Shown here: in pieces, positions 32,337 to 42,540 of the stretch
Layout of the letters: the number at the start of each line of letters is the position of its first letter
Position numbering within the stretch: the stretch's first letter is position 1
NCBI GenBank assembly: GCA_023213395.1
Contig: CM041465.1
Coordinates: 16,926,001 to 16,990,000, forward strand
Source: Cycas panzhihuaensis
Lineage: Eukaryota > Cycadophyta
Length of the DNA stretch: 64,000 nucleotides
Direction: 5' to 3'
Made by a program: the position numbers and the translations under genes
Notes under the pieces: generated by a model
What the model was told of the DNA's origin: nothing
Database searches by the model: none
The model's input: only the letters and a program-made list of their open reading frames with translations

Positions 32337-33907
32337 CCTTTTTGCTTGAGTAGTAAATTAATGCTATCTTATCCAAGTGCTTCTTTGTGGCCTTTATGAT
32401 GAAGCCCTTGTTATCCTTCATCAATCGATACTTTCTCTCCCTTCGATAGAAGAGTGCATCTCGATCCCACAAGTAGGGACTTCCAACCACAACATGGCAT
32501 ACATCCACTCCCACCACATCACATATTACCTCATCAACAAAATGATTAGTGATGGAAAATTTAAGTGTACATTGCTTTGATATTTGCATTTCCACATCTT
32601 TATGGATCCAACCAAGAGGATATGGGTGAGGGTGAGGAGTAGTTACCAAACCAATGCTCTTTACCAAACTTTCTGAGATCAAATTCTTTTGGCTTCCTGG
32701 ATCTATAATGGCACCAATCATACTATTTCCCACTTGAAGCTTCAAGTGAAATAGTTCCTCCCTTGTAGCATCATCTTCATAATTTGTAAGTAGAGTGACC
32801 TTCTCTTCTTCTCCTTCACTTTGAATCTCTACCTCAGAAAGTAGTGCTTTATCTTTTTCCTTCTTTCTTAATTCCATATCCTTGATATGCTTCGGCTTTA
32901 GTTCTGGATGCAACTTCCAACACTTTGGTGTAATATGACCACTAATATCACAATGCTCACAATGCTTAGAACTTTTAACAAAATTAGTTCTTTTCTTCTT
33001 TCCTTCTTGCCTTTTTGATGAGTGCAATTTAGGATTCTTTTCATACTTATTAGAAGTAAAAGTAGAATCTTTATACATGAATGTAGATTTCTTACTTTTA
33101 CTTTCTATTGCCATAGCCATCCTACTTGCTTCTCCAATGGATTGAACCTTAAATAGCCTTAGTTCCTTCCTTATGTATTCATGTAATCCTCCAATGAATT
33201 TCATAAGAGTGACATGTTCATCCATATTAATACCAAGTAGCATGCCATGCCTAAAAATAAAGAAGTATAGTCTTGGACACTTACACCTCTCCCTTGGCGT
33301 AAATATTGCCAAGTGACCCATTGGTCTTCCTCATGACCTATGGGGTAGAATTGCTTCTTTATTATTTTCTTAAAATCCCTCCATGAAAAGAAGATACATC
33401 ATGAGTTTTCAAATATGCATTCCACCATGTCAATGCATGTTTACACAACTTGAGCCTAGCAAATGAAAGCTTTTGAGCATTACTATAAGCATAGATTGTG
33501 AAGTAGGTTTCAAGTTGATCCAACCAATGGTCCAACTTTTCAGCATTTACCTCTCCATCATAAGTTGGAATATCCAACTTTGCCTCCACCTTGAAGGGTT
33601 GATGAGATGAAGTACCCTTGCTTTCTTCAAAAGAGTGCTTTAAGGTCTCCTCCTCTTCCTCTTCATGGTCGTGGTCATATGTGGATCCTCCTTCAAATTC
33701 CTTCTCTTTGCCTTTTCCTTTGACTAGAGGTAGAAGGTGGGTCATCATTTGCATCAAGGCTTCGACGTTCTTCTCAAGCCTTTCAAATCTAATTTCTCCA
33801 TCTTCTTTTTCAGCCATGGTGCTTGGATTCCTTCTTTGTCTTCTTGGTGATTGCAACACAAGAAAGTCTTCACCTTTCTCTTTGTATCCTTTCCTTGTTT
33901 GTACCAT
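32317..33907 (-). pseudogene. Gypsy-B gag and protease
   Basis: Start chosen at the ATG at 33907, giving MVQTRKGYKEKGED about 30 bp after the primer site; the upstream part of this open frame lies in the LTR and primer site. The first piece runs to 33362 with an acidic Glu stretch and the Gag core (LDIPTYDGEVNAEKLDHWLD, LARLKLCKHALTWWNAY-like). After a frameshift near 33320-33360, the second piece (33321-32317) holds FIGGLHEYIRKELRL, an intact CCHC knuckle CEHCDISGHITPKC (near 32935), and protease with IIDPGSQKNLISESLV (D-P-G) near 32690. It ends near VVGSPYLWDRDALFY. Confidence 0.88.
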
Positions 33908-33933
33908 CCAAGTCCCTACAACAAAGATCAGAG

Positions 33934-33945
33934 GCTCTGATACCA
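33934..33945 (-). other. Primer-binding site, gypsy-B
   Basis: On the minus strand a perfect tggtatcagagc lies 5 bp after the 5' LTR. Confidence 0.92.
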
Positions 33946-33950
33946 AAATA

Positions 33951-35005
33951 TGATCCCAAAAGAGCTTAGTTGGTGAAGAAATCAATTATCAACCTTTCCT
34001 CCTTGAGATCCAGGGAGTTAGTGTAGAAAACTCAATAACATCAAAACAACAATGAGCCCATGAAAGGAAAATTCTACACCAAATCAATTATTCTTGATAT
34101 TGATCCAAAAGTATGAGGAGTAATACTTTTATTAAACCATGAAAATCTCCATTTAATGGTGGAGAAATCAACTAGCAAAAGAATGGTAAAATTACAAGGA
34201 ATAAATGTTACAATTATACCATAAGGGGGATTCAAACCCTCCAAATGCTTCTCCAAGGATGCTTCCCAAGTCAAGTCTCTAAGAACCACCTCCCCAACCT
34301 GTAGAAGGGCTCAATTTATAGAAAGAAACCTGAATTGCATGTTTAACAAGTGGCAATCATGCAAGTATAATCACTAACCACCAGAATGCATGTTGTCCAA
34401 GTGGCCTTCATACAATTCTTAAAAAGTTGTAGCTTGTAACAGATCTTAACATACTCTAATTTAGCTCAAATTTGGTACACGTATAGGAACACATGTCCCC
34501 TTAGCTTCCTCCAATTTTTAGCTCATTTGGATGTCATTTGACTACATTTTTATTCATTTAATAATAATATGTATTTGCTGTTTTTTCTGCTATCCAAGTG
34601 GCCTTCATGCAATTCTTAAAAGTTGCGGCTTGTAACTAACCTTAACAGACTCCAATTCAGCTAAAATTTGGTACACGTATAGGAACGCATGTCTCCTCCG
34701 CTTCCTCAAAATTTTAGCTCATTTGGATGTTATTTGGCCATGTTTCTATTCATATAATGATAATATATATTTTCTATTTTTTTCTGCTAGCTGTGGGATT
34801 AATTTTTATGCAAAGACAAGGCTTGAACTCTAATCAAATGATATTTTCTGAACCCCACCTTTTCTACACATCTAGTGGGATGTGTCTTATCCCTTTAAGC
34901 AAAATTTCATAGAATTTTGATACCATTTGGCCATATCTCTGTTAGTTATGCCAATGCCTAGCATTTTCTGCATCCTGTAAACATATGGTAGATCCTCCTG
35001 GATCA
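33951..35005 (-). repeat. Gypsy-B 5' LTR
   Basis: 1055 bp, matches 28276-29329 with scattered, mostly transition differences, and contains the same 197-bp duplication. Confidence 0.93.
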
Positions 35006-35010
35006 GCAAC
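35006..35010. other. Target-site duplication GCAAC, right of gypsy-B
   Basis: Matches 28271-28275. Confidence 0.93.
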
Positions 35011-35884
35011 ACATGAGAATAAGGAGGATGGGGGGGAATAAATCCCCCTTATGAAGGGACCATGTATGGTGTCATACACATAGAAGCAGGTGTGGAGTAG
35101 GGGATAGGATTTTTCCCATAGGGCCCACCTACAAAGGGCGTGATTCCATAAGGATGAAATATATCTACTCCACATTAGGAAAGGGATTGGGTCCACCATG
35201 CCCCTAATGCTGGGATGTGTACCTAGGAGGTTGTAAAGGGACAAGTCCACGGGTCATAGATTAGAGTGCATGGGGATAGATCCTCTATGACTAGAAGGAT
35301 AGGATTAAGAAGGCACTCTTGGTCAAATGAAAGAAGTATAGGCCACAGTAGGCTATGGCATAGTCATTTGTCTTGGAGGAGGCATGCTTAACCCAATCTA
35401 GGAAATTGACATACATTGGGGTGCCCTTTGAGCAAAGGAAGAACCTCTTGATAAGGGGATGATAGGAGGGGATCTTGTCATTGATGAAGACAAAGGTTAG
35501 GATGAGATAAAGGGTGGAGGTATGGTAGAAGATAGGGAAACACTATGAAGGAGGCCCTCTAACCACTTTGGAGTTGGTTGGACACTCATGGCTTTGAAAC
35601 ATTGCCATAGTGCTTCTATTGCATTTGCATGAGGAGTTCCAACTTGCTCATATGGGGTAGATGACTCCTTGTGCTAGGTAGAACTTGAAGGTTGATCCTC
35701 ATGGATTCTCTCACCAGAGTGAGAGTAGTCTAAAGGATAAGAAACTCTTACATCTTACATAGGGTAGAAATAAAAATCCAGATGTGTTTAGTCATCTAGA
35801 TAGTAATGGGGATCCTCACCTTATTGGGCAGGATCGAGAGAGGGATATGAGGTCTAAGGTTAGGATTTAGAAACAAAGGCATAG
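35011..35884 (-). pseudogene. Antisense Ogre/TAT-like gag, N-terminal part, repeat unit L
   Basis: This continues the antisense gag of 27636-28270 across gypsy-B. Read on the minus strand it is Pro/Tyr/Ser-rich with many stops, as usual for the poorly conserved N-terminal half of these Gags. From about 35137 it matches 41651-42450 in the same order (for example gctgggatgtgtacct at 35211 and 41730). The chromovirus interrupts it at 35885 and it resumes at 41581. Assignment rests mainly on continuity with the recognisable core. Confidence 0.5.
35880..35884. other. Target-site duplication CATAG, left of the chromovirus
   Basis: CATAG precedes the 5' LTR and CATAA (41576-41580) follows the 3' LTR, one G-to-A change apart. 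The uninterrupted paralogue near 42436 reads aaggcatggtgtgccc, consistent with a single site. Confidence 0.8.
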
Positions 35885-36447
35885 TGTAGTATTCCTAAGT
35901 ATGGTCATAAATATAGCTTATGACCATTCAAATTGAAGGTCTCTAAATGATGATTCCAATAGTCTAGATGAAAGTTAATTAATTCTGACATCTATATCAA
36001 AAGTTATGGCCATTTAAAGTTAGCTTGCTAGTTTTTGGAGAAGTTCTAGCTGACTTCTATTTGTGCAGTATTAAGAAGAATATCATCCTTTCTGGATGAC
36101 TTCTATTGCTATCCTTTGGCCACTTATTTAAGGAGGATTTACTACCTCATTTCATCATCATCATCAAATAAGTCTTGGACTGCAATATTTTCAACCCTTT
36201 TGGGAGCATTGTGGAGGGCACCTCGCCTAGAAGAGGGATTCATTGTCAATAATAATTGTAGAGTAATTTGGTAATCTTGTATCTATTTAGTTTATATTCA
36301 TTTCATGCCATTTTATATTTGTATGTCATAAGTATTGGAGTGGATTTGTGTTATTTCTCTCTTGATTGAATATTTTGCAAGTTTATTTCGTGGATATTTT
36401 GCCTATTTTTGTAAAATTTCTTAGAAGACTTCTGTAAGATTACTACA
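35885..36447 (+). repeat. Chromovirus 5' LTR
   Basis: 563 bp, starts TGTAGTATTCC, ends CTACA; matches 41010-41575. Confidence 0.92.
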
Positions 36448-36449
36448 AG

Positions 36450-36461
36450 TGGTATCATAAC
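36450..36461 (+). other. Primer-binding site, chromovirus
   Basis: tggtatcataac lies two bases after the LTR. It differs from the tggtatcagagc of the other elements, so the primer tRNA site is either diverged or another tRNA. Confidence 0.75.
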
Positions 36462-36563
36462 CTTGTATGAAGTGGGTATTTAGCATGTCTCTACAAGAAA
36501 TATCTAAGAAAAAATTTCCCTAATAGAACAAAGTTAAGGTCAGGAAAAACCACAATAGGAAAA

Positions 36564-37634
36564 ATGGTGCTCCAGGTCTCCCAGGGAATCGAGGACATGT
36601 TAAAAAGGGTGGACCATTTGGATAGTAGTATCATGCTAATGCAAACCTAGTATAAGGAATTGAAATTAAATATATAAGAAATTTGTGATATTCTATTGGC
36701 TCCAAAAAGAGATTTTGGATTTCAAAGTAGAGCTAAAGAAGAGGAGCAGAGCTAAGAAGAAGGGGAATACTCAGGAGATCAGATTGGGCTAAGTCTTAAG
36801 GGAACTAAATTTCATCTAGAAAAGTTTGACCCAAATAGATCCTAGGATATTTGTAGTTGGGTGATATAGACGAAGGTCTATTTCAAAACCATCCCTTTAA
36901 CCAATGAGGAAAAATTGGTGGTGGCAGCGTTGCACTTATATGGAAAATCCTTACAATTTTTTCACTGGTGGCAAAGAAATTAAGGGAATAATCCACTATA
37001 ATTGGATTTTTTTTAAGAAGTCTCTATTCCAACAATATGAAGATATAATGAAAATGGATTATTTCACCCTGCTTACTAGGTTACAGCAGGTCAATATAGT
37101 ACAATCTTATGCTAAACAATTCCAAGCACTTCATAGTATGGTGGATGCCCATATCAGTGAACCTCAACTAGTAGAAGTATACATAGCAGGTCTTCAAGGT
37201 AATATCAGGTACTGACTAAAGACCATGGAGGTGAGCTTCCTAACCGATGCATATGCCATGCCAGGAACATTGAAGCAAAATTTAGAGAAGGAAGATAAAG
37301 TTTTATTTATCGAACTAAGTTTGAAAGACCTCCCAGCCAGTAATTTAAACCAAGTTGGACACAATCTGGAACTAAAGTTAGTGCTCTTACGGGGGAGAAA
37401 AAAGATGAATAAATGTCAAGAGTAGAACACATCAAGAATGGAACATGTTTTCATTATGGAGGAAAGTATAATCAAGAACATAGATGCCCTCTTAAGAAAA
37501 TGTTCATGATGAATAATGAAGAAGACCCTCTTCCTTATGAAACTATGGATGAAATTAGAGAAGAGGAAGCATTGGTCCAAGAAGACAAAGCTCAGATAGA
37601 GGAGTTATTGAATACAAACCTAGATAATGTTTAG
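36564..37634 (+). pseudogene. Chromovirus gag
   Basis: ATG at 36564 begins MVLQVSQGIEDMLKRVDHLD. The conserved Gag core is in 36780-37215 (KFHLEKFDPNRS, LTNEEKLVVAALHLYG in one frame, LLTRLQQVNIVQSYAKQFQ in another). A zinc knuckle near 37445-37490 reads CFHYGGKYNQEHRC, with Tyr in place of the second Cys. An acidic tail follows (YETMDEIREEEALVQEDKAQ). At least two frameshifts and several stops. Confidence 0.82.
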
Positions 37635-37659
37635 ATATCACTTCAATCCATCATTGGGG

Positions 37660-37990
37660 AGACGTACACACCACAAACATTGAGATTTCAAGGGTTAATA
37701 AAAAATGTAGAGGTTTCCATTTTGGTAGATAGTGGTAGTACATACAATTTCATCAATCGCCCTACTGCAGAAAAGTTAGGTCTCATAGTAAAGCCACTCA
37801 ATATATTCTAAGTGGTAATAGAAAATGATAGGACTATGCCTTATGGTGGTTATTGCTAGAAACTATGCTTACGTATTGTGGAGTACTCAACCACATCTTA
37901 TATGTTTGCCATGCCTATTCTTGGGGTTGACGTGGTTCTAGGAGTACAATGGATTCAAACCTTGGGAAATATTGTTACCAATTTTTAAAT
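37660..37990 (+). pseudogene. Chromovirus protease
   Basis: The retropepsin motif ILVDSGSTYNFINRPTAEKL, with intact D-S-G, is near 37716-37775, and ILGVDVVLGVQWIQTLGN is near 37920-37970. Two in-frame stops lie between and after these. Confidence 0.85.
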
Positions 37991-37997
37991 GTAGTTT

Positions 37998-39095
37998 ATG
38001 TGTTTTTACCAAAAGGGACATAAGTACAAGCTACAGGCTCCTGACATTCCTCAAGTACAATTGGTATCATCTATGCATATGGAAAAGATACTTCAAAAAA
38101 ATTCCACCTCATTCATGATGTCCTGTTATAAGATAGCAACGGAAGAAGTTCCCATGGAGGTACAAGAACCAATTGACCAATATAGTAAGGTTTTTAAGGA
38201 ACTACAACCTGAACTTCCTCCTAGTCGTGGATATGAGCATGTGATTGATTTGGTTCCTCAATTAGCCCCTGTCAATATTAGGCCATATAGGCACCCATTC
38301 CATCACAAACAAGAGATTGAACACATCACTCAAGATCTTCTCCAATAAGGAAACATCATGCCAAGTAGTAGTCCCTTCACATCTCTAGTTATAATTGCAT
38401 GAAAGAAAGATGGATCATATCATATGTGTTGAGATTATCAAGCTCTCAATAAATTAACGATCAAGAATAGATACCTAATTCCTCGTATTAATGACCTTGT
38501 GGATGAACTTCATGGAGCAAATTTCTTCTCAAAAATTGATCTACACTCTGGATACTATCATATTTGCATCAAAGAGGAAGACACACATAAGATGCATTTT
38601 TGCACATACGAAGGACTATTCAAATTTTGAGTTATGCCTTTTAGGCTGACGAATACCCCTGCAATGTTTCAAAATATAATGAACTAGATCCTTAAGCCGT
38701 ATATTGAAAAATTTGTACTAGTTTTTTTTAATGATATCTTAATCTATAGCCATTCTTGGTAGGAGCATCTCCAACAAATACAGATCATCCTCTAGTTATT
38801 AGAAAACCAACAACTATTTGTGAACAAAAAGAAATATACATTTGGTCAAATAGAGCTAGAATATTTAGGGCATATAATATCTTCTGAAGGAGTGCAAATT
38901 GACCTAAAGAAGATCGAGGTGATTATCAACTGGCCCACACCTAAGAATGTTACAGGAGTTCAAGGATTCTTAGGAGCCGCTAGTTTCGTACATAAATTTA
39001 TCAAGGGTTATGCTCATATAGCTGTGCCTCTAATAGATTTAACAAGAAAAGAGGCATTTAAATGGGATCAATTAGTAGAAGCAACATTCCAATAA
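37998..39095 (+). pseudogene. Chromovirus reverse transcriptase
   Basis: An open N-terminal stretch (37998-38348) includes LPPSRGYEHVIDLVPQLAPV and NIRPYRHPFHHKQEIE. RT blocks follow: KIDLHSGYYHICIKEEDTHK, a decayed MPFRLTNTPAMFQ, and the catalytic box reading FFNDILIYSHSW near 38720-38760, where Tyr-Leu/Val-Asp-Asp is required, so the first catalytic Asp is Asn. The C-terminal piece, 38820-39095, includes ELEYLGHIISSEGVQIDLKK and FLGAASFVHKFIKGYAHIA. Confidence 0.9.
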
Positions 39096-39540
39096 CTAAA
39101 GACATATATGACTATAGCCCCAATCCTTGCACTACCACAATTCTCAAAACCCTTCACTATTGAATGTGATGCCTCTGGTTTTGGGTTGGGAGCAATTTTA
39201 CTACAAGAAAATAGACCACTAACATATGAAAGTCATAAGATCAATAGCTATGAGTGCCTCAAACCAATATATGACAAAGAAATGCTAGCCATTATGCATG
39301 CCATCCAATAGTAGTGACAATATTTTCTAGGAAATAAATTTATCATCAAGACTGATCACGATAATTTGAAATATTTCCTGAATAAAAAATCTTTAACAGA
39401 TGAATAACAAAAGTGGGTGAGTAGATTAAAAGCATTTGACTTTTTGATAGTTTACAAGAAATGAAAGGAGAACATCATAGCACATGCATTATCAAGATCT
39501 GTAGTAGAAGATCATGAAGAGGATAAAGCATCATTAAAAT
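39096..39540 (+). pseudogene. Chromovirus RNase H
   Basis: FTIECDASGFGLGAILLQEN, YDKEMLAIMHAIQ, then after stops IIKTDHDNLKYFLNKK keep the three acidic positions. AHALSRS near 39480-39502 marks the domain end. Confidence 0.87.
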
Positions 39541-40480
39541 CCATTACCATAATTAACCCATCATGGATGGAGGAACTAGTCAAAGGTTACGATAAGGACA
39601 CTCATTCTTAAAAGACGCTGCAAGAAATCAAGGAAGGACTTAATACCAAGTACTCTCTCTAAGGAAATTTAATATTGCGAAAAGGTAAGGTGCTATTTCC
39701 TGTAGAAGCAATAATAAAAAAAAAGATCTTAGAGGAGGCCCATGCATCATCATTGGGAGGCCATACAGGAGTAGACAAAACTTATCGTAAAATTCGAGAA
39801 AATTTCTTCTAGAAAGGAATGAAAGAAGAAATACAGAAGTTTATAGCAGAATGTGATCACTACCAAAGAAACAAAGGAGAGAATGTAAAAGATCCAGGTC
39901 TTCTTCAGCCTCTACCAATTCTAAAACAAAGATGGGAGGAGATATCTATAGACTTCATCACGGGGCTACCAAAATCAGAAGGTAAGGTTACCATTTTTGT
40001 TGTTGTGGATTGACTAACCAAAAGTGCACATTTTAGGAGAACTCAAGCAACAACAAAAGCTCCTCAAATAGCAAAATTATTCATTAAGTAGATATATCAT
40101 CTTCATGGGTTTCTAAAAGTGATAGTTGGTGATCGCAATCCCAAATTAACCAGTCATTTCTAGTAAGAATTGTTTAGATTGGCAGGCATAAAGCTTATTA
40201 TGAGTTTTGTGTATCATTCACAATTAGACACTCAAACAAAAGTCATAAATAAATGCATAGAGGGGTATCTACATAATTTCACCACTCAAAGCCCACTCCA
40301 ATGGCACAAATGGATTCATTTAGTAGAATGGTGGTATAATATAACTTACCACACTTATGCCAAAATATCTCCTTTTCAAGAATTATATGGATTTGAACCA
40401 CCATCCATTCTTAATTGGACCCAACCATCCAAAGTATAATCAATCAAAGAGTATCACCAATAGTCAAGGTAGATATAAGA
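39541..40480 (+). pseudogene. Chromovirus integrase
   Basis: HHCC region near 39755-39870 (GGHTGVDKTYRKIRENFF, then CDHYQRNKGE with the last Cys changed to Tyr-Gln context). Core: SIDFITGLPKSEGKVTIFVV (first Asp), VGDRNPKLTSHF (second Asp, near 40130), and the third block TKVINKCIEGYL with Lys-Val where Glu-Val is usual, so the catalytic Glu appears lost. Then PLQWHKWIHLVEWWYNITYH. Confidence 0.86.
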
Positions 40481-40958
40481 TACCTTACAAGATAACTTGA
40501 ACTTAGCTCATAATTAAATGAAGCAACAAGTTGATCTTCAAAGAATAGAGCGTTTATTCGAGGTAGGAGACTGGGTTTTTCTGCAATTACAACCCTATAA
40601 GCAAAATAGCCTAAAATAAATAAGGAGAAATAAACTTCAACCAAATTTTTTTGGACCCTATAAAATCTTGGATAAACTTGGATATGTAGCCTACAAATTA
40701 GAGCTTCCCCCAGATTACCAAATACATAATACATTCCACATTTCTTGCCTTAAGAGGAAGTTAGAAGAAAGGGTACCAATCCAGACAGAACTTCCAATAT
40801 TAGATGAGGAAGGAGGACTATCAGTTGAACCAAAAGGTATCCTTTAGAAATGTACCAAAAGGTTATGTTCTCATGAAATCATAGAATACCTTATCAAATG
40901 GAAAGCAATGGATAATAGTGAAGCCACATGGGAATCTGAAGAATGGATACAACAGTAA
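40481..40958 (+). pseudogene. Chromovirus integrase tail with GPY/F-like region and chromodomain
   Basis: GDWVFLQLQPYKQNSLK and FFGPYKILDKLGYVAYKLEL (with intact GPY) form the integrase C-terminal module. From about 40840 a chromodomain reads EIIEYLIKWKAMDNSEATWE then SEEWIQQ and a TAA ending at 40958. Chromodomains bind modified histone tails and steer integration toward heterochromatin. The aromatic Tyr and Trp residues are kept. Confidence 0.9.
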
Positions 40959-40990
40959 CAAAATCTACCCTTGCTTTGAGGGCAAAGCAT

Positions 40991-41009
40991 GTTTTGAGGG
41001 GGGAAGTCT
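40991..41009 (+). other. Polypurine tract, chromovirus
   Basis: The purine-rich stretch gttttgaggggggaagtct abuts the 3' LTR. Confidence 0.82.
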
Positions 41010-41575
41010 TGTAGCATTCCTAAATACGGTTATAAATATCACTTATGACCATTCAAATCAAAGGTCTCTAAATGCCCATTCCAATAGTCCAGACGAAAGT
41101 TAATTCTGACATCTATATCAAAAGTTATAACCATTTAAAGTTAGCCTGCCAGTTTTTGGAGAAGTTCTGGCTGACTTCTATTTGTGTAGTATTAAGAAGA
41201 ATATCATATTTTCTGGCCGACTTCTATTGCTATCCTTTGGCCACCTATTTAAGAAGGATTTATAGCCTCATTTCATCATCATTAGAGAAGTCTTGGACTG
41301 TAATATTTTTGGCTCTTTTGGGAGCATTATGGAGGGCACCTCACCTCGAAGAGGGATTCATTATCAACAATAATTGCAGAGTAATTTGGTAATCTTGTAT
41401 CTATTTAGTTTATATTGATTTCATACCATTTTATATTTTCATGTCATAAGTATTGGAGTGGATTTGTGTTATTTCTCTCTTGATTGAATATTTTGCAAGT
41501 GCATTTCGTGGATATTTTACGTACTTTTGTAAAATTTCTTAGAAGACTTTTGTAAGATTGCTATACATAATATAC
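41010..41575 (+). repeat. Chromovirus 3' LTR
   Basis: 566 bp, matches 35885-36447. Its terminal CA reads TA. Confidence 0.92.
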
Positions 41576-41580
41576 CCAAT

Positions 41581-42540
41581 CTAAAGAAAAACCCTCCATC
41601 ACTGATTCAGGATTAGATGAGGGGATAGAAGAGTAAATAGTCTCTTTCACTATAAGGTTGTGACTCCATAGGGATAAAATAGATCTACTCCATAACTAGG
41701 AAGGGGATAGGGTCTCTAATGCCCCTAAGGCTGGGATGTGTACCTCGGGGGTACATAAAGGGACAAGTCCATGGGTCATAGATAAAGGCAAATGGGGATA
41801 GATCCTTTATGGCTAGAAGGATAGGATTGAGAAGGCACTCTTGGTTAAATAAAAGAAGTATATACCACAATAGGCTATGGCATAGTCATTTGGCTTGGAG
41901 GAGGCATGCTTAACCCAATCTATGAAATCAACATGCCTTGGAGTGCCCTTTGAGTTAAGGAAGCACCCACCGATGAGGGGATGATAGGAGGGGGTCCTAT
42001 CATTGATGAAGAGAGAGCTTAGGAGGGGGTCCTGTCATTGATGAAGAAAGAGCTTAGGATAAGATAGAGGGTTCAAGTATGATAGAAGATGGGGCAACAC
42101 TATAAAGGAGTCCCTCTAACCACTTCAGAGGTGGTTTGGCACTCATGGCTTTGAAACATTGCCACATTGCTTTTATAGAATTTACGAGAGGAGTTCCAAC
42201 CTACTCATATGAGGTAGATGGCTCCTTGTGCTGAGCAAAACTTAAAGGTTGATCCTCATGGATTCTCTCACGAGAGTGAGAGTAGTCCAAGGGATAAGAA
42301 ACTCTCATGCCTTGCATAGGGTAGGAATAAAAATATGGATATGTTTGGTCATCTAGATAGTAATAGGTATCCTCACCTTATTGGGTAGGATCGAGAGAGG
42401 GATATGAGGTTTGAGGTTTGGATTCAGAAATGAAGGCATGGTGTGCCCAATCTGAAGAAAAGCCCTCCATCATGAATCATGATTAGATGAGGGGATAGAA
42501 GAGTAAATAGGCTCTTTCTCTACAAGGGAAAGGTCATACA
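41581..42540 (-). pseudogene. Antisense gag N-terminal part: end of repeat unit L and repeat unit R
   Basis: 41581-41650 completes unit L. 41651-42540 is a second copy (unit R) that matches 35137-35884 plus 41581-41650, so the pre-insertion locus held a tandem duplication of about 0.82-0.89 kb. Unit R also has an internal 37-bp duplication near 41982-42055 (ggagggggtcct then tcattgatgaagaaagagct-type repeats). Weak coding signal on the minus strand, many stops. Confidence 0.5.

Larger units (their letters stand above)
28276..35005 (-). mobile_element. Gypsy-B, complete Ty3/gypsy retrotransposon on the minus strand
   Basis: 6730 bp with LTRs at 28276-29329 (3') and 33951-35005 (5'), a perfect primer site, a polypurine tract, and GCAAC on both sides. 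Domain order on the minus strand is gag, protease, RT, RNase H, integrase. Open frames are longer than in any other element here and the LTRs differ by only scattered changes, so it is one of the younger insertions. It sits inside the antisense gag remnant. Frameshifts in gag and at the RT catalytic box make it nonautonomous. Confidence 0.95.
35885..41575 (+). mobile_element. Chromodomain Ty3/gypsy element (chromovirus), complete but decayed
   Basis: 5691 bp, LTRs of 563 and 566 bp, primer site, polypurine tract and a near-perfect 5-bp duplication. Pol order is protease, RT, RNase H, integrase, ending in a GPY/F-like region and a chromodomain, which defines chromoviruses. Frames are short, with stops mostly at Gln, Trp and Arg codons. 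Inserted in the antisense gag remnant. Confidence 0.93.

Noticed and set aside
27637-42540. Integrated pararetrovirus
   Set aside because: The recognisable elements have LTRs, target duplications and integrase, and no movement-protein or inclusion-body-type frames were seen.
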